Shown here one piece after another: positions 25,768 to 35,767 of a stretch of DNA of 64,000 bases. Below the pieces are notes generated by a model that saw only the letters and a program-made list of their open reading frames with translations, did not search any database and was not told where the DNA came from. The DNA comes from Haladaptatus sp. R4. Its GTDB lineage: Archaea; Halobacteriota; Halobacteria; Halobacteriales; Haladaptataceae. A program made the translations under genes and the position numbers. The stretch spans positions 372,001 through 436,000 of the forward strand of contig NZ_LWHG01000021.1 of assembly GCF_001625445.1 (NCBI RefSeq). The letters run 5' to 3'. The first letter of the stretch is position 1; each line of letters begins with the position of its first letter.

Positions 25768-26391
25768 ATGACACACAGACGCAATGTACTGAAGACCGGC
25801 GCGACGCTGGGGGTCGGGATGGGAGCGCTCGGAACCAGCGTCGGGTCCGCGCAGACGACCACACGGATGACCGGCAGTCCGTCGTTCAGCACGGGCGAGA
25901 TGACGGGCAAAAATCAACCGAAGAACGTCGAAACGAACGCCAACGGAGTGGCGATGTTCATGCAAGCCGGGGAGAACGTCCGGTACGTCCTGCTCGTCTC
26001 CAAACTGGAGGACGTCACGGAGGCGCACATCCACATGGGGAAGAGAGGGCAGAGCGGGTCCGTCGTCGTCTGGCTATATCCGAGTCCGAAATCGACCGAG
26101 GGACGACAGTTCTCCGGCGAGTTCAACGGCGTGCTCGCGTCCGGAACGTTCGATTCGAGCGACCTCGTCGGGCCACTGAAGAACGAACCGCTAACACAGC
26201 TAGCGAGCGTCATCGAGACCGGGGAGGCGTACGTCAACGTTCACACGAAACAGAATCCCGAAGGGGAGATTCGGGGGCAGATTTCGCCGGTCTCGAACGC
26301 CGAGGCGAAATTCAAGGAGGCGCTCGACGTGAGCACGGGCAACGGTTTGGGAATCCAGCGCTCCGTGAGTCTGCAGATACAACAGTCGTAA
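25768..26391 (+). CDS. Tat-exported CHRD-domain protein
   Basis: The 207-residue protein has a twin-arginine leader (MTHRRNVLKTGATLGVGMGA) and then one CHRD domain: NANGVAMFMQAGENVRYVLL, VTEAHIHMGKRGQSGSVVVW, and an end AYVNVHTKQNPEGEIRGQI. CHRD domains were named from chordin; in microbes they occur in secreted proteins of unknown role. It probably acts outside the membrane. It is divergent from the NRDE gene. Confidence 0.88.
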   Translation: MTHRRNVLKTGATLGVGMGALGTSVGSAQTTTRMTGSPSFSTGEMTGKNQPKNVETNANGVAMFMQAGENVRYVLLVSKLEDVTEAHIHMGKRGQSGSVVVWLYPSPKSTEGRQFSGEFNGVLASGTFDSSDLVGPLKNEPLTQLASVIETGEAYVNVHTKQNPEGEIRGQISPVSNAEAKFKEALDVSTGNGLGIQRSVSLQIQQS

Positions 26392-26400
26392 AGTCGCCGA

Positions 26401-27967
26401 TCACCGGAACCGTTCGCGAACCGCCTCGCGGTCGATGGTTCCGGAGGTCGTCCGGGGGAGTTCCACGGCGGTGGCGAGAAGACGCGGGTGTTTGTACCCG
26501 GCGAGGCGGCCGTCACAGAACTCGCGCACCGAGTCCAGCGTCACGGACGTCTCGGCGACGGGAACGACTAGGGTCGCGATTCGTTCGCCCCACTCGTCGT
26601 CCTCGACGCCGACGACCGCGACTTCCGACACGTCGGGATGGTCGCGGAGCACGTCCACGACTTCGCCGGGATGGACGTTCTCGCCGCCGGTGACGATACG
26701 GTCGGCGCGGCGGTTCAACACCCAGAGCCGACGCCTTCGTCGCGGTAGCCCACGTCGCCCGTCCGGAGCCGTGCTCGCCGAACGCCTCGTCAGTCGCGTC
26801 GGGATTGCCGTAGTAGCCAGCCATCACGGTCGGTCCGGAGACGACGAGTTCGCCGGGTTCCCCGGTCGGTGCGAGCGTCCCGTCGTCGCGGACGACGGAG
26901 ACGTCCGTGAACATCAGCGGCCGACCGACCGTTCCGAGGTGTGAAACCGCTTCGTCGGGGGTCGCGGTGGCGATCTGCGAGGCGGTTTCGGTCATGCCGT
27001 AGGTCGGGCAGACCGGGACGTCGCGCTCCGCACACGCCGCGATGAGGTCGTCGCGAGCGGGTGCACCGCCGAGGAGGACGAACCGAAGCGAGTCCGAGAG
27101 ATTCCCCTCGTCCAGCAACCGCCGGAGCATCGTCGGAACGAGCGAAACCCCGGTCGCCCTGTACGTCCGGAGGAACGAACGGGTGTCCTCGGCGTCGAAG
27201 CCTTCCTGCACGACGACCGTCGTTCCGTACAGCGCGGAGCGCAGGAGCGGTGCGAGGCCGCCCATGTGGTACGTCGAGAGACAGAGGTGCCAGCGGTCGC
27301 CCGGGAGGACGCCGAGGCGGAACGCCGAGGCGGTCGCGCTGGCGAACAGGTTACCCATCGTGAGCGTGACGGCCTTCGGGTTACCGGTCGTCCCGGACGT
27401 GAACAGGAGGACCTGCGGGTCCGCACGCGACCACTCCGCGCGTTCGAACTCCGCTTCCTCACACGCCGAAAGCGTGGTGTCCGTCGATGCATCGACGGAC
27501 ACCACGGGGACGTTTCGAGTGCTTTCACCATCCGTCCCCTCCCCAGCGATTTCGTGAGCCACCGTTTCAGTGTCGGCCTCGCAGACGAGAACTGATAGAT
27601 CCGTCACCGCGACCTGTCGACGGAGCTCGGGGGTGGCCAGACGGACGTTCAGTCCGACGAGCACACAGCCCAACCGCATCGCGGCGTGGACGAGCAGCAC
27701 ACCCTCCATCCGGGTCTCCATCAGCATGCCGAGGTGATCCCCTTTCCCGAGTCCCAATCCGGCCAGCTTTTCGGCAGTCTCCTCGACGGCCGAATCGAGT
27801 TCCGCGTACGTCCACTCGGTGCCGTCCGCCGCTTCGACGATGGCGGTTCGGTCGGGCGACACGTCCGCCCGATGCGAGAGCCAATCGTTCAGTGGCGGTT
27901 CGTTCAGCGACGGTTTGTTCATCGGTCGCTCGTTCGTCCCTCGGTCGTTTCTCTTCCGTTCGTTCAT
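26401..27967 (-). pseudogene. menE: o-Succinylbenzoate-CoA ligase (two frameshifts in this sequence)
   Basis: The first 400 residues hold the ANL-superfamily AMP-binding motif LLFTSGTTGNPKAVTLT and the later GGAPARDD and YGMTETASQ. Near 26765 the frame slips (after GEHGS), runs as RTGDVGYRDEG, slips again near 26730 and continues RLWVLNRRADRIVTGGENVH to a normal end at 26401. Each slip is cured by one extra base, CCGG[G]AGCC and GCCG[G]ACGCC on the plus strand. MenE makes o-succinylbenzoyl-CoA in menaquinone synthesis. The start overlaps the menC stop (27964-27967). The first 29 residues repeat NERxx/NEPPL-like units and are probably a recent extension. Confidence 0.88.
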
Positions 27968-28985
27968 GACTCACCCCACGTATCCGCCACGCCGTTTCCG
28001 GGTTCCTGCGGAACGCTGACCGACCCGTCCACGAGTCGCGTCCGGTCGGGACCCAGATCCCGACCCAGCAGCGTTCCGGTCGCCACCCCGCAGGCGAGAC
28101 GGTCGGGAATCGCGGCCGCCGCGTGAATCGCCGCCGTCCTCGCGACGACGCCGTCGATGGTTGTCGTGACGACCGGCGTGACGCCCTCGTCCCGGGCGTG
28201 TTTCGCGACCTCCACGACCCGATCAGGACCGCCAATCACCATCGGTTTGCAGATCAGCACGTCCGCGGCACCCGCGTCGAGGACCGTCTCGGCCGACGTT
28301 TCCGCGATGGACTCGTCCGCAGCGACGGCGACGACCGGCCGCGCAGGTCGGCGAGACCGTCGATGTCGTCGGCCGGAAGCGGCTGTTCGACGTAAGCGAT
28401 TCGAAGCGAGTCGAACTTGTGAAACGCTTCGCGTGCCTCCGCACGCGACCACGCGCCGTTCGCATCGACGCGGAGTTCGACGTCCGGGCCGACCGCATCC
28501 CGAACCGCCCGGAGGCGGGACACGTCGTCCGTAAGCGAACGTGCCCCCACTTTCACCTTCACGGACTCGAACCCGGAATCGACCGCGTCCTCCACCGCCG
28601 CCACAGTCTCGATACGCGAGCAGTCGCCGACGGTGGCGTTGGCCGGAACCGACTCGACGTGGTCCGGCCCGCCGAGAATCCGATACAGCGGTTGGTCCTC
28701 CCGCTTCGCTCGCAGGTCCGCCAGCGCGAGCGCGAAGCCGTGTCTGGCCGCCGGTGTCGATTCGAGGGACGACAGTGCGCTCTCGGGGTCATCGACGTGC
28801 GCGATGGCCGCGCGGCACGCCGGAAGGGATTCGGTCCACCCCGGAAGGGGCGTCGCCTCCCCGATGCCGATGTCGTCGCCGTCATCGATGCGGATGAGGA
28901 TGCCTTTTCGGTGCTCGATGGGGCCGTGTGCCGTGTCGAGCGGCGACTCCAGCGGAAGCGAGAACTCGTGCGTTTCGATAATCAT
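27964..28985 (-). pseudogene. menC: o-Succinylbenzoate synthase (frameshifted in this sequence)
   Basis: The protein belongs to the enolase superfamily. The N-terminal capping domain is followed by the barrel with VKVKVGARS (Lys pair) and ELRVDANGAWSRAEA (metal Asp), then YVEQPLPADD (Glu). At about 28337 the frame breaks after DLRG; the next frame continues PVVAVAADESIAETSAE and VLICKPMVIGG (active-site Lys). Restoring one C in CGCGGC[C]CGG (minus strand) joins them. MenC dehydrates SHCHC to o-succinylbenzoate for menaquinone. It overlaps menA by 4 bases upstream and menE downstream, forming a menA-menC-menE operon. Confidence 0.9.
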
Positions 28986-29923
28986 ACCGTCATACCGATG
29001 GCGAAACAGACCGCGTGGGCGGCCAGCAGTTTTCCGGTCTGTTCGAGTGCCGGATTGAGCGCCTCGCCCGACGTCTTCGTGAGCATCGTCCGGGTGATCA
29101 TCGCGGCGTACGGAACCGTGATGAGCGGGAGGAGGACGGCAAAACCGAACGCCGACGTGGTCGCGAAGTAGATGGGGACGAGGTAGGAAAGGGCGAGCAT
29201 ACCGATGAACTCGCCGCGACTCGCACGGTAGCCGATGAGCACCGCCAGCGTCTTCTTGCCCGCTTTCCTGTCGTTCTCCAAGTCACGGACGTTGTTGACG
29301 ACGAGGATGTTCGTCGAGATGGCCGCGACTGGGAGGCTCGCCAAGAACGCGGTCATCGTGACGGTTCCCCCCGGAATGGCGAGCGGGAACGGCGCGGCGA
29401 CGAGGCTCGCGGCCTGCACGTAGAACGTCCCCATCACGGCGATGACGCCGAAGAAGACGAAGACGAACAGGTCACCCAGTCCGTGTGAGCCGAGCGGAAA
29501 CGGCCCGCCAGCGTAGGCGATGCCGCTGATGACGCTCGCGAGGCCGATGACGAGGATCGGTAATCCGCCGACGTAGACGAGGTAGACCCCGACGACGATG
29601 GCGAGCAGGAAGGTGCCGTACATCGCCCGTTTGACCTCGTTCGGCGCGATGAGCCCCGACTGTGTCACGCGGGTGAATCCCGTCCGTTCGTCGGTATCGA
29701 CGCCCTTCACGGCGTCGTAGTAGTCGTTGGCGAAGTTCGTCCCGATCTGGATCAGCGCCGCGCCGACGAAAGCCGCGAGCGCCGGAAGCGGCGCGAACTG
29801 CTTCTCGTGAAGCGCAAGCCCGATGCCCACGATGACGGGCGCGGCGGCCGCCGGAAGGGTGTGTGGCCGCGCCGCCATCAGCCACGCCTGCTTCCGAGAG
29901 ACGTCTGTGGCCGTATCGTTCAT
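28982..29923 (-). CDS. menA: 1,4-Dihydroxy-2-naphthoate polyprenyltransferase
   Basis: The 313-residue membrane protein of the UbiA family has the prenyl-diphosphate motif NFANDYYDAVKGVDTDER and a second DNA-like loop NVRDLENDRKAGKKTLAV. About eight or nine hydrophobic helices follow. It attaches the isoprenoid chain to DHNA to make demethylmenaquinone in the membrane. It opens the menA-menC-menE operon. Confidence 0.94.
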   Translation of the reverse strand: MNDTATDVSRKQAWLMAARPHTLPAAAAPVIVGIGLALHEKQFAPLPALAAFVGAALIQIGTNFANDYYDAVKGVDTDERTGFTRVTQSGLIAPNEVKRAMYGTFLLAIVVGVYLVYVGGLPILVIGLASVISGIAYAGGPFPLGSHGLGDLFVFVFFGVIAVMGTFYVQAASLVAAPFPLAIPGGTVTMTAFLASLPVAAISTNILVVNNVRDLENDRKAGKKTLAVLIGYRASRGEFIGMLALSYLVPIYFATTSAFGFAVLLPLITVPYAAMITRTMLTKTSGEALNPALEQTGKLLAAHAVCFAIGMTV

Positions 29924-30163
29924 TATCGAGATAGTTCCGGCGAGAGGTGTATAGCATCTACGGTTTCACAGGACTCTTACCGGATTTCTCTCCGGAGAAA
30001 CGGATTCGATGGCGCGGGCGAGGGACTTTCGTTTAAGTGCTTCTCGTCACAAGGTGGAGATATGGACGGAAGACGGCTCGTTCTGCAGGAGTAGATTGAC
30101 TCGTTTCGAGTGACGACGCTCGTCACGAATCCGTCACGAACACCGCGAGCGTTCTCGGCGTGG

Positions 30164-30647
30164 TCAGTTCCGTTCCAGTTCGCGAGCGTCGCTCCCGTAT
30201 CGCGACGACTCCTCCTTGTGAAGCAGGGTCTCCAACCGCCGCTCGAACTCCGATTCCGAAACCTTCCCGTCGGCGTAGTTGCGTTTCAAGCGCTCGACGG
30301 GGTCGGTTTCGTCACGGTCGTCCGTCGAAACCGAACCGTCGAACGACTCCGAATACGCGCTCGACCGACGGGATGTTCCCGATGAGCGAGAGGTACACCG
30401 GCCAGAGGGTGGCGACGGTTAGGACCAGGGTTCCGAGGGTGAGCGCCAGAAACAACGGGGCGAAAAACAACGTGACGAACAGGTTGAGACTGTACAGACT
30501 CACGCTCGTCAGGACGTAAGAGAGGATTCCCAGCGTTCCGGTACCGAACGCGAGCAAGAGTCGTCCGACGGTGCCGTCCGGCGTGTAATGCTCGATGAAT
30601 CGGTGCCATCGACGCGTTCTGGATTCCGAGGAGGGTAAATCGACCAT
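30164..30647 (-). pseudogene. Small membrane protein with C-terminal SHOCT domain, frameshifted
   Basis: The first frame (from 30647) has a basic start and two hydrophobic spans (LLLAFGTGTLGILSYVLTS and FVTLFFAPLFLALTLGTLVL) and reaches LIGNIPSVER. A different frame then reads FDGSVSTDDRDETDPVERLK, RNYADGKVSESEFERRLETL, LHKEE and ends ELERN at 30164. That end is a SHOCT (short C-terminal) domain, which mediates protein-protein contacts in many membrane proteins. The break lies between about 30345 and 30375 and needs two missing bases or one extra. As written the SHOCT part would not be made. Confidence 0.72.
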
Positions 30648-30716
30648 GGGACCACATACCTGCCGGTCAGTAATATTCGTTCCGGAGTTGAAGAATGAAT
30701 AACAGGATTCGCGGGG

Positions 30717-31478
30717 TCAGTCCGTCTCCGGGATGGCGTAGGACCCGGCGAGGAAGAACAACACGGCGAGGGCGGCGAGGACGACCAAGTCACCGCCGAC
30801 GGCCCCATGGGAGTACGTCAAGGTTCGGACGCCGCGCGCGAAGTACGTCAGCGGCGAGATGTTCATGATGGGACGGAACCACGACGGCAGGAGGTCCGGC
30901 GTGACGAACGTGTCCGAGAGGAACAACAACGGCAGGGCGATGGCGTTGCTGGCGGCGATGACGCCGTCCGAGGACCCGGCGTAACTCCCCAGCAGGGAGC
31001 CGAGGCCGCAGAACAACGCGACCGCGAGCGCGATGAAGACCGCGACGGCGGGCAACGTGGCGAGGGAGACGCCCGTGCTCGTCACGAGGGTCATCAGCAC
31101 GAGGATGATGACGCCCGCGAGGCCGATGATGACGACGTTGACGAGCGTGTGTGCGAGCAACCACTCGGCACGGGTGAGCGGCGTGGTCGACAGCTTCTCG
31201 AAGCGGTTCGACTCGCGGTGCCGGGAGACCGAACTCCCGACGCGCGAGAGCGGTGTGAACAGCACGACGACGGCGAGGTAGCCCGGCAGGTAGTACGCCG
31301 GGGGTTTCGAGAACAGGCCGCCCGAACCGCCCGAACCCGGATTGGTCTGCACCAACACCGCGAAGATGAGGATGAGGATGACCGGGAAGAAGAACGTGAA
31401 GAACACGGCGGTGCGACGGCGGAGGAACGACCGCCACGCCGCACCGGCCTCCGACCGGACGCGACCGAACGACGTCAT
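30717..31478 (-). CDS. ABC-2 type transporter permease
   Basis: The 253-residue protein has about six membrane helices in the ABC-2 pattern, with a conserved central stretch (PAYYLPGYLAVVVLFTPLSR). It overlaps the ATP-binding gene upstream by 4 bases (31475-31478), so the pair make one exporter, probably a homodimer of each. The cargo (drug, lipid or polysaccharide) cannot be read from the sequence. Confidence 0.9.
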   Translation of the reverse strand: MTSFGRVRSEAGAAWRSFLRRRTAVFFTFFFPVILILIFAVLVQTNPGSGGSGGLFSKPPAYYLPGYLAVVVLFTPLSRVGSSVSRHRESNRFEKLSTTPLTRAEWLLAHTLVNVVIIGLAGVIILVLMTLVTSTGVSLATLPAVAVFIALAVALFCGLGSLLGSYAGSSDGVIAASNAIALPLLFLSDTFVTPDLLPSWFRPIMNISPLTYFARGVRTLTYSHGAVGGDLVVLAALAVLFFLAGSYAIPETD

Positions 31479-32413
31479 TGGTCACCTCCGACGATGGCGG
31501 CCTCACCGGCACGACGCGTGGTTTCCGGCCCGAGCGGTGCGCCTGTCAGCCTGAGGTACACGTCCTCCAAGTCCGGTTCGGTCCACGTCAGGGCCTCGTA
31601 CTCGACGCCGCGGCTGTTCAAGTCCGTGACGACCTCCCCGATGTCGGCGGGGGTGACGCCGTCGAACACCAGTCCGGATTCGGTCTCCTCGACGGTGTAT
31701 CCCATCTCGACGGAGGACCGCGGGGTCGCGGTTTCCACGACGAGTCGGCTCTCGCCGCCGTACTCGCCGATGAGCGAGTCGGGCGTTCCGACGGCGACGA
31801 TTTCGCCGTCCGCGAGGAGTCCGACCCGGTCGGCCAGTTGTTCCGCTTCGGCCATGTAGTGGGTCGTCAGGAAGACCGTCGTTCCGCCGTCCGCGAGGTC
31901 CTCGACGAGTCCCCAGAGCGCGCGGCGTCCGGCCGGGTCGATTCCGGTCGTTGGCTCGTCCAGAAAGAGGATGTCGGGGTCGTTAACCAGCGTCGCGGCC
32001 ACACAGACCCGGCGTTGCTGTCCTCCGGAGAGGTTCTTGTACCACGTGTCGCCCGTGTCGGTGAGACCGACGTCGGCGAGGGCGTCGTCGGGGTCGCGGG
32101 CACCGTCGTACAGGCCCGCGTAATACGCGACGAGTTCGCGGGCCGAAAGCCGGGCAGGAGGGTCGAACGACTGCGGAAGCAGTCCCACCCGTGACTTGTC
32201 CACGTTACCGGGTGGTGCACCGAGGATGGAAACGCTCCCGCCGTCGGGAGTCATCGTCCCGGTCAGTGACCGGATGAGTGTTGTCTTGCCCGCCCCGTTC
32301 GGCCCGATGAGCGCGAACACTTCGCCCGCGCCGACCGAGAGGGAGACACCGTTCAGTGCGACGGTGTCGCCGTATTCCTTCCGAACGTTCTCGGCGACGA
32401 GTGCGTCGGACAT
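31475..32413 (-). CDS. ABC transporter ATP-binding protein
   Basis: The 312-residue protein has Walker A GPNGAGKTT (residues 37-45), the signature LSGGQQRR, and Walker B with the catalytic Glu (ILFLDEPTTGIDPAGRR). A C-terminal 80-residue extension matches the DrrA/NatA type of drug or sodium exporters. It powers the permease that follows in the same operon. Confidence 0.93.
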   Translation of the reverse strand: MSDALVAENVRKEYGDTVALNGVSLSVGAGEVFALIGPNGAGKTTLIRSLTGTMTPDGGSVSILGAPPGNVDKSRVGLLPQSFDPPARLSARELVAYYAGLYDGARDPDDALADVGLTDTGDTWYKNLSGGQQRRVCVAATLVNDPDILFLDEPTTGIDPAGRRALWGLVEDLADGGTTVFLTTHYMAEAEQLADRVGLLADGEIVAVGTPDSLIGEYGGESRLVVETATPRSSVEMGYTVEETESGLVFDGVTPADIGEVVTDLNSRGVEYEALTWTEPDLEDVYLRLTGAPLGPETTRRAGEAAIVGGDQ

Positions 32414-32626
32414 GCCCGGAACTTCTCGCCGTTGCTAAGTAAGGAGTTCGATTCGACCACCAAGCGGTCCGTCGAACGACATCACATCGAAATCGGAACT
32501 GACTGAGCCAAGATAGTTTTGCCCGAATAATTATTCGACATCGTCCGCGTTCAGCTCATCGATCCTTCCAATTCCCGCTCCATCGACCCCGTAATCGTTC
32601 GATCCGTTCTTCGGTCGGATGGGGTA

Positions 32627-33313
32627 TTACGAGTTTCGTCCTCGGCCCCACCGAATCGTCGGCCGCCAGTACAACAACAGGACGGTAACGACGAACACGA
32701 CCGTCGAGATGTCGTAGGAACCGGACGAAACCGTCGCGGCGAGTCCCGATCCCGCGCCAGCGACCCCCGTGATGAGCGACGCGACGATTGGCCACGAACA
32801 ACTCACGCAGGAGAACAGGCCGAGGAGTCCCGAAATCGCGGACCCCGCCGCGTCGAGGACGGTGGCGTAGACGAGATACGCGAGCGAGAGATAGCCGATC
32901 AGTTTGAATGGCAGAATCTCGACGCGAAACACGCTGTTGTGATACAGCAGTGCGGGTCCCCATCCCGGCGGGAGCCACGAGATACGAAACCCGTTCGCCA
33001 GCGATCCGGGGAGCGCACCGGTGCGGCCGAACAGGCCGCCGAAGTACGCGACGACGACGAAATACCCGATGCCGATGGCGAGCGCGACCCACCGGTCGCG
33101 CTCGTTCGTTCGAACCGGGTTCGTCTTCCACACCGCGTACAGCCCGACGTTTATCCAGATAAAGGGGTAGAGCAGGTAGCGGAAGCCATAGCCGTGGGAC
33201 AGTCCCTTGACGGCGAGAAAGGCCAGCAGCGCGAACAACTCCGCGTTCAGCACGACCGCTCCCAACAACAGCGATTCGTGGGACGGCCGATAGCGTGTGA
33301 ATGCGGTGCTCAT
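32627..33313 (-). CDS. Multi-pass membrane protein downstream of ctaA-ctaB
   Basis: The 228-residue protein starts at ATG 33313 (MSTAFTRYRPSHESLLLGAV) and has about six hydrophobic helices, with a Cys pair in GLFSCVSCSWPIVA inside one helix. Its start overlaps the end of the haem synthesis fusion gene by 4 bases, so it is co-translated with it. The link suggests a role in haem A or oxidase assembly, for example copper or thiol handling by CVSC, but that is inference. I do not recognise a named family beyond haloarchaeal DUFs. Confidence 0.85.
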   Translation of the reverse strand: MSTAFTRYRPSHESLLLGAVVLNAELFALLAFLAVKGLSHGYGFRYLLYPFIWINVGLYAVWKTNPVRTNERDRWVALAIGIGYFVVVAYFGGLFGRTGALPGSLANGFRISWLPPGWGPALLYHNSVFRVEILPFKLIGYLSLAYLVYATVLDAAGSAISGLLGLFSCVSCSWPIVASLITGVAGAGSGLAATVSSGSYDISTVVFVVTVLLLYWRPTIRWGRGRNS

Positions 33314-34701
33314 AGTACGAGTGCATCGACGACGATGGCGAGCAACAGCGCCCCGAGATAGGCGTTCGACGCGTGGAACGAGCGGAACGCCGCCTTGTCG
33401 TCGCGTTCGCGGTGGAGTTGAACGACCGCGACCAGGAAGACCGCCCCGAACACGATGGTCGTGAGCGCGTACAACCAACCGAGGGTCGTCACCGTGGCGA
33501 GGACGCCCGAGGCGAGCAGCGTCGCGCCCAACCACAGCAGGATGTGTTTTCGGGTTTCGGCCTCGCCGCGAACGACGGGCATCATCGGGAATCCACCGCG
33601 CGCATAGTCGTCCTTGTACGCCAGCGCGAGGTTGTAGAAGTGGGCGGGCGTCCACAGGAAGATTACACCGGCCAGCACCAGCGCGGGCAGACCGATATCG
33701 TCGGAGACGGCGGCCCAACCGATGAGCGCCGGGAGCGACCCGGCCAACCCGCCGATGACGGTGTTCTGCACCGTGTTCGGCTTCAGGATGAGCGTGTACA
33801 CCACGCTGTAGAACACGATGGCGAACAGGCCGAAGATGGCGACGAGCAGGTTCACCGAGAGGAAGACGGCCAGCGACGCGGCGGCCAGCAGAAAGCCGAA
33901 GGCGATGGCGTTTCGAAGCGGAATCTGTGCCGTCGCGGCGGGGCGGTCCGCGGTGCGGTTCATCCGCTTGTCTACGTCGCGTTCGAGGACGTGGTTGAAC
34001 GTCCCGCTCGCGCCGATGGAGAGGACGCCGCCGGTGAGCGTGGCGACGATGGTGCTCACCTGTAACGTATCGGATCCGGCCGCGAGCGCCATCCCCGCCG
34101 AGGCGACGAGACAGAGCAACCACATCAAACGCGGTTTCATCAGGCGGAAGTAGGCGTACGCGGTCGCCGTGATGCCGACGAGGTCGCCGGTTTCGGTCGG
34201 TTCCTCGATGGGGTCCGGGTCGTTGAACGTCATACCGACCGGACCGTCCGACTCTTCGGGTTCGAGCGTCCACGCGAGCGCGAGGACGACGCCGGTGAAA
34301 ATCGCCATGCCGACGATTAGGTGAGTGTCGGCGAACGAAGTCGTCGTCGCGGAGGTGGCCGCATACGCGCCCAGGACGACCTGTATCGGGTAGAGTATCG
34401 CGGCGAATCCGATTCCCGCCTTCACGCGCGGTCGAGAGTTACGACGGAACGCCAACACGGTCGTGGCGAACAACAGCAGGCCGACGACGAGCGCGACCAC
34501 GCGATGGGTCCACGCGATGATGAGTTTCGAATCGTGGAACGGAACGATCCAATGGCCGTTGCAGGCGGGCCACGTCGGGCACGCGGAGACGGCGTTGACG
34601 AGCGAGGTCGTCGCACCGACGACGACCAAGAGATAGACGCCGACAACGGTCGCTGTCAGTGCACGTTCGAACCGTCCAGATGAGGAATCCTGCAATGGCA
34701 C
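33310..34701 (-). CDS. ctaB: Fused haem A synthase (CtaA) - protohaem IX farnesyltransferase (CtaB)
   Basis: The 463-residue protein is in two parts. Residues 1 to about 150 form a four-helix half-size COX15/CtaA-like unit with ACPTWPACNGHW and AWTHRVVALVVG (haem-ligand His). From about 180 it is UbiA-type haem O synthase with NHVLERDVDKRMNRTADRPA and the second motif YKDDYARGGFPMM. CtaB farnesylates haem B and CtaA then oxidises the methyl group, giving haem A for the cytochrome oxidase whose subunits II and III follow on the other strand. Fusion couples consecutive steps. The gene is divergent from coxB. Confidence 0.92.
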   Translation of the reverse strand: MPLQDSSSGRFERALTATVVGVYLLVVVGATTSLVNAVSACPTWPACNGHWIVPFHDSKLIIAWTHRVVALVVGLLLFATTVLAFRRNSRPRVKAGIGFAAILYPIQVVLGAYAATSATTTSFADTHLIVGMAIFTGVVLALAWTLEPEESDGPVGMTFNDPDPIEEPTETGDLVGITATAYAYFRLMKPRLMWLLCLVASAGMALAAGSDTLQVSTIVATLTGGVLSIGASGTFNHVLERDVDKRMNRTADRPAATAQIPLRNAIAFGFLLAAASLAVFLSVNLLVAIFGLFAIVFYSVVYTLILKPNTVQNTVIGGLAGSLPALIGWAAVSDDIGLPALVLAGVIFLWTPAHFYNLALAYKDDYARGGFPMMPVVRGEAETRKHILLWLGATLLASGVLATVTTLGWLYALTTIVFGAVFLVAVVQLHRERDDKAAFRSFHASNAYLGALLLAIVVDALVL

Positions 34702-34803
34702 CGTTGTCTGACGAATTGTATCCCCGCGTACTTAGACCATCCGACTTTCGACGGCAGTGAAGTCAGCACATATTTATGGGTCACTTCCGAAGGCTAGGCC
34801 AAT

Positions 34804-35640
34804 ATGGATTCCAAGCGGATGGGACTCATCGCGACCCTCGGCGCGATGTTCCTCGCACTCGCTGTCGACCCTGTAGCGGCCTACAATTCGACGACAGATT
34901 CCCTGATTCGGACGCTCAACAAGCAGTTGTTGTACGCGGCAATCCCCATCTCGATCCTCGTCGAGGGGATCCTCTTCTACACCGTCTGGAAGTTTCGCAA
35001 CAACGACGACCCGAAACCGACGAAGGAGAACCGACGGCTCGAAATCACGTGGACGGTCGCAACCGCAATCGTCCTCCTCTTCGTCGGGGTCGCATCCTAC
35101 GGCGTCATGGCGAACGAGTACGTCACGGTGACGCCGAAGGACACGATGCAAAAGGAACCGAACGCGGTCAGCGTCGACGTCATCGGTCAGCGCTACTTCT
35201 GGACCTACAACTACCCCGAGCACAACATCACGGGTTCATCGGACCTCTACATCCCGAAGGACAGGCCGGTGTACTTCAACGTCACGTCGACCGACTGGAT
35301 ACACTCGTTCCACGTTCCCAAACTCGGGTTGAAACAGGACGCGATACCGGGCGAGAACAACACCATCAAGACGAAAGTCACGAAGGAAGGCACGTATCAG
35401 GTGTACTGTGCTGAGTACTGTGGCTCCGGTCACTCGGTCATGCTGAGCAAGGTGCACGTCGTCTCGAACGCCAAGTACGAGAAGTGGCTGAAACAGCAGG
35501 AGAAGAAGAACTCCGGCGGAAGTTCGAGCGGCAACGGAGGGAACAACAGTTCGAGCAGCGGCGGTAACAACAGCACTGCGGGTGGCAACAACAGTTCGAG
35601 CGGTAACAGTACTGCGGGCGGCAACAACTCGTCGGCGTAA
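34804..35640 (+). CDS. coxB: Cytochrome c oxidase subunit II
   Basis: The 278-residue protein has a leader and two membrane helices, then the outer cupredoxin domain with the binuclear CuA site: HSFHVPKLG and CAEYCGSGHSVM (C202, C206, H210, M213). It takes electrons from the donor (probably a halocyanin or cytochrome) and passes them to subunit I. Residues 236-278 are a disordered Asn/Ser/Gly tail with many N-x-S/T sequons (NNSS, NNST), probably N-glycosylated outside the cell. No subunit I gene lies nearby. Confidence 0.94.
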   Translation: MDSKRMGLIATLGAMFLALAVDPVAAYNSTTDSLIRTLNKQLLYAAIPISILVEGILFYTVWKFRNNDDPKPTKENRRLEITWTVATAIVLLFVGVASYGVMANEYVTVTPKDTMQKEPNAVSVDVIGQRYFWTYNYPEHNITGSSDLYIPKDRPVYFNVTSTDWIHSFHVPKLGLKQDAIPGENNTIKTKVTKEGTYQVYCAEYCGSGHSVMLSKVHVVSNAKYEKWLKQQEKKNSGGSSSGNGGNNSSSSGGNNSTAGGNNSSSGNSTAGGNNSSA

Positions 35641-35767
35641 TTCCGATTTTTCCGTTTCGATGATGATTCCGTAGTGATGACTCAGCAATACTGAAACCAT
35701 CGCAGACAGTTCGTCCGACGAACGCCTTTGGGTGCATTTTTAGTAGTCGGGCCGCAACCGTCTCTGT

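Noticed and set aside
30062-30094. A ten-codon ORF (MDGRRLVLQE) after a GGTGGAG sequence
   Set aside because: It is too short to support, with no downstream gene in coupling distance on that strand. It may be chance.
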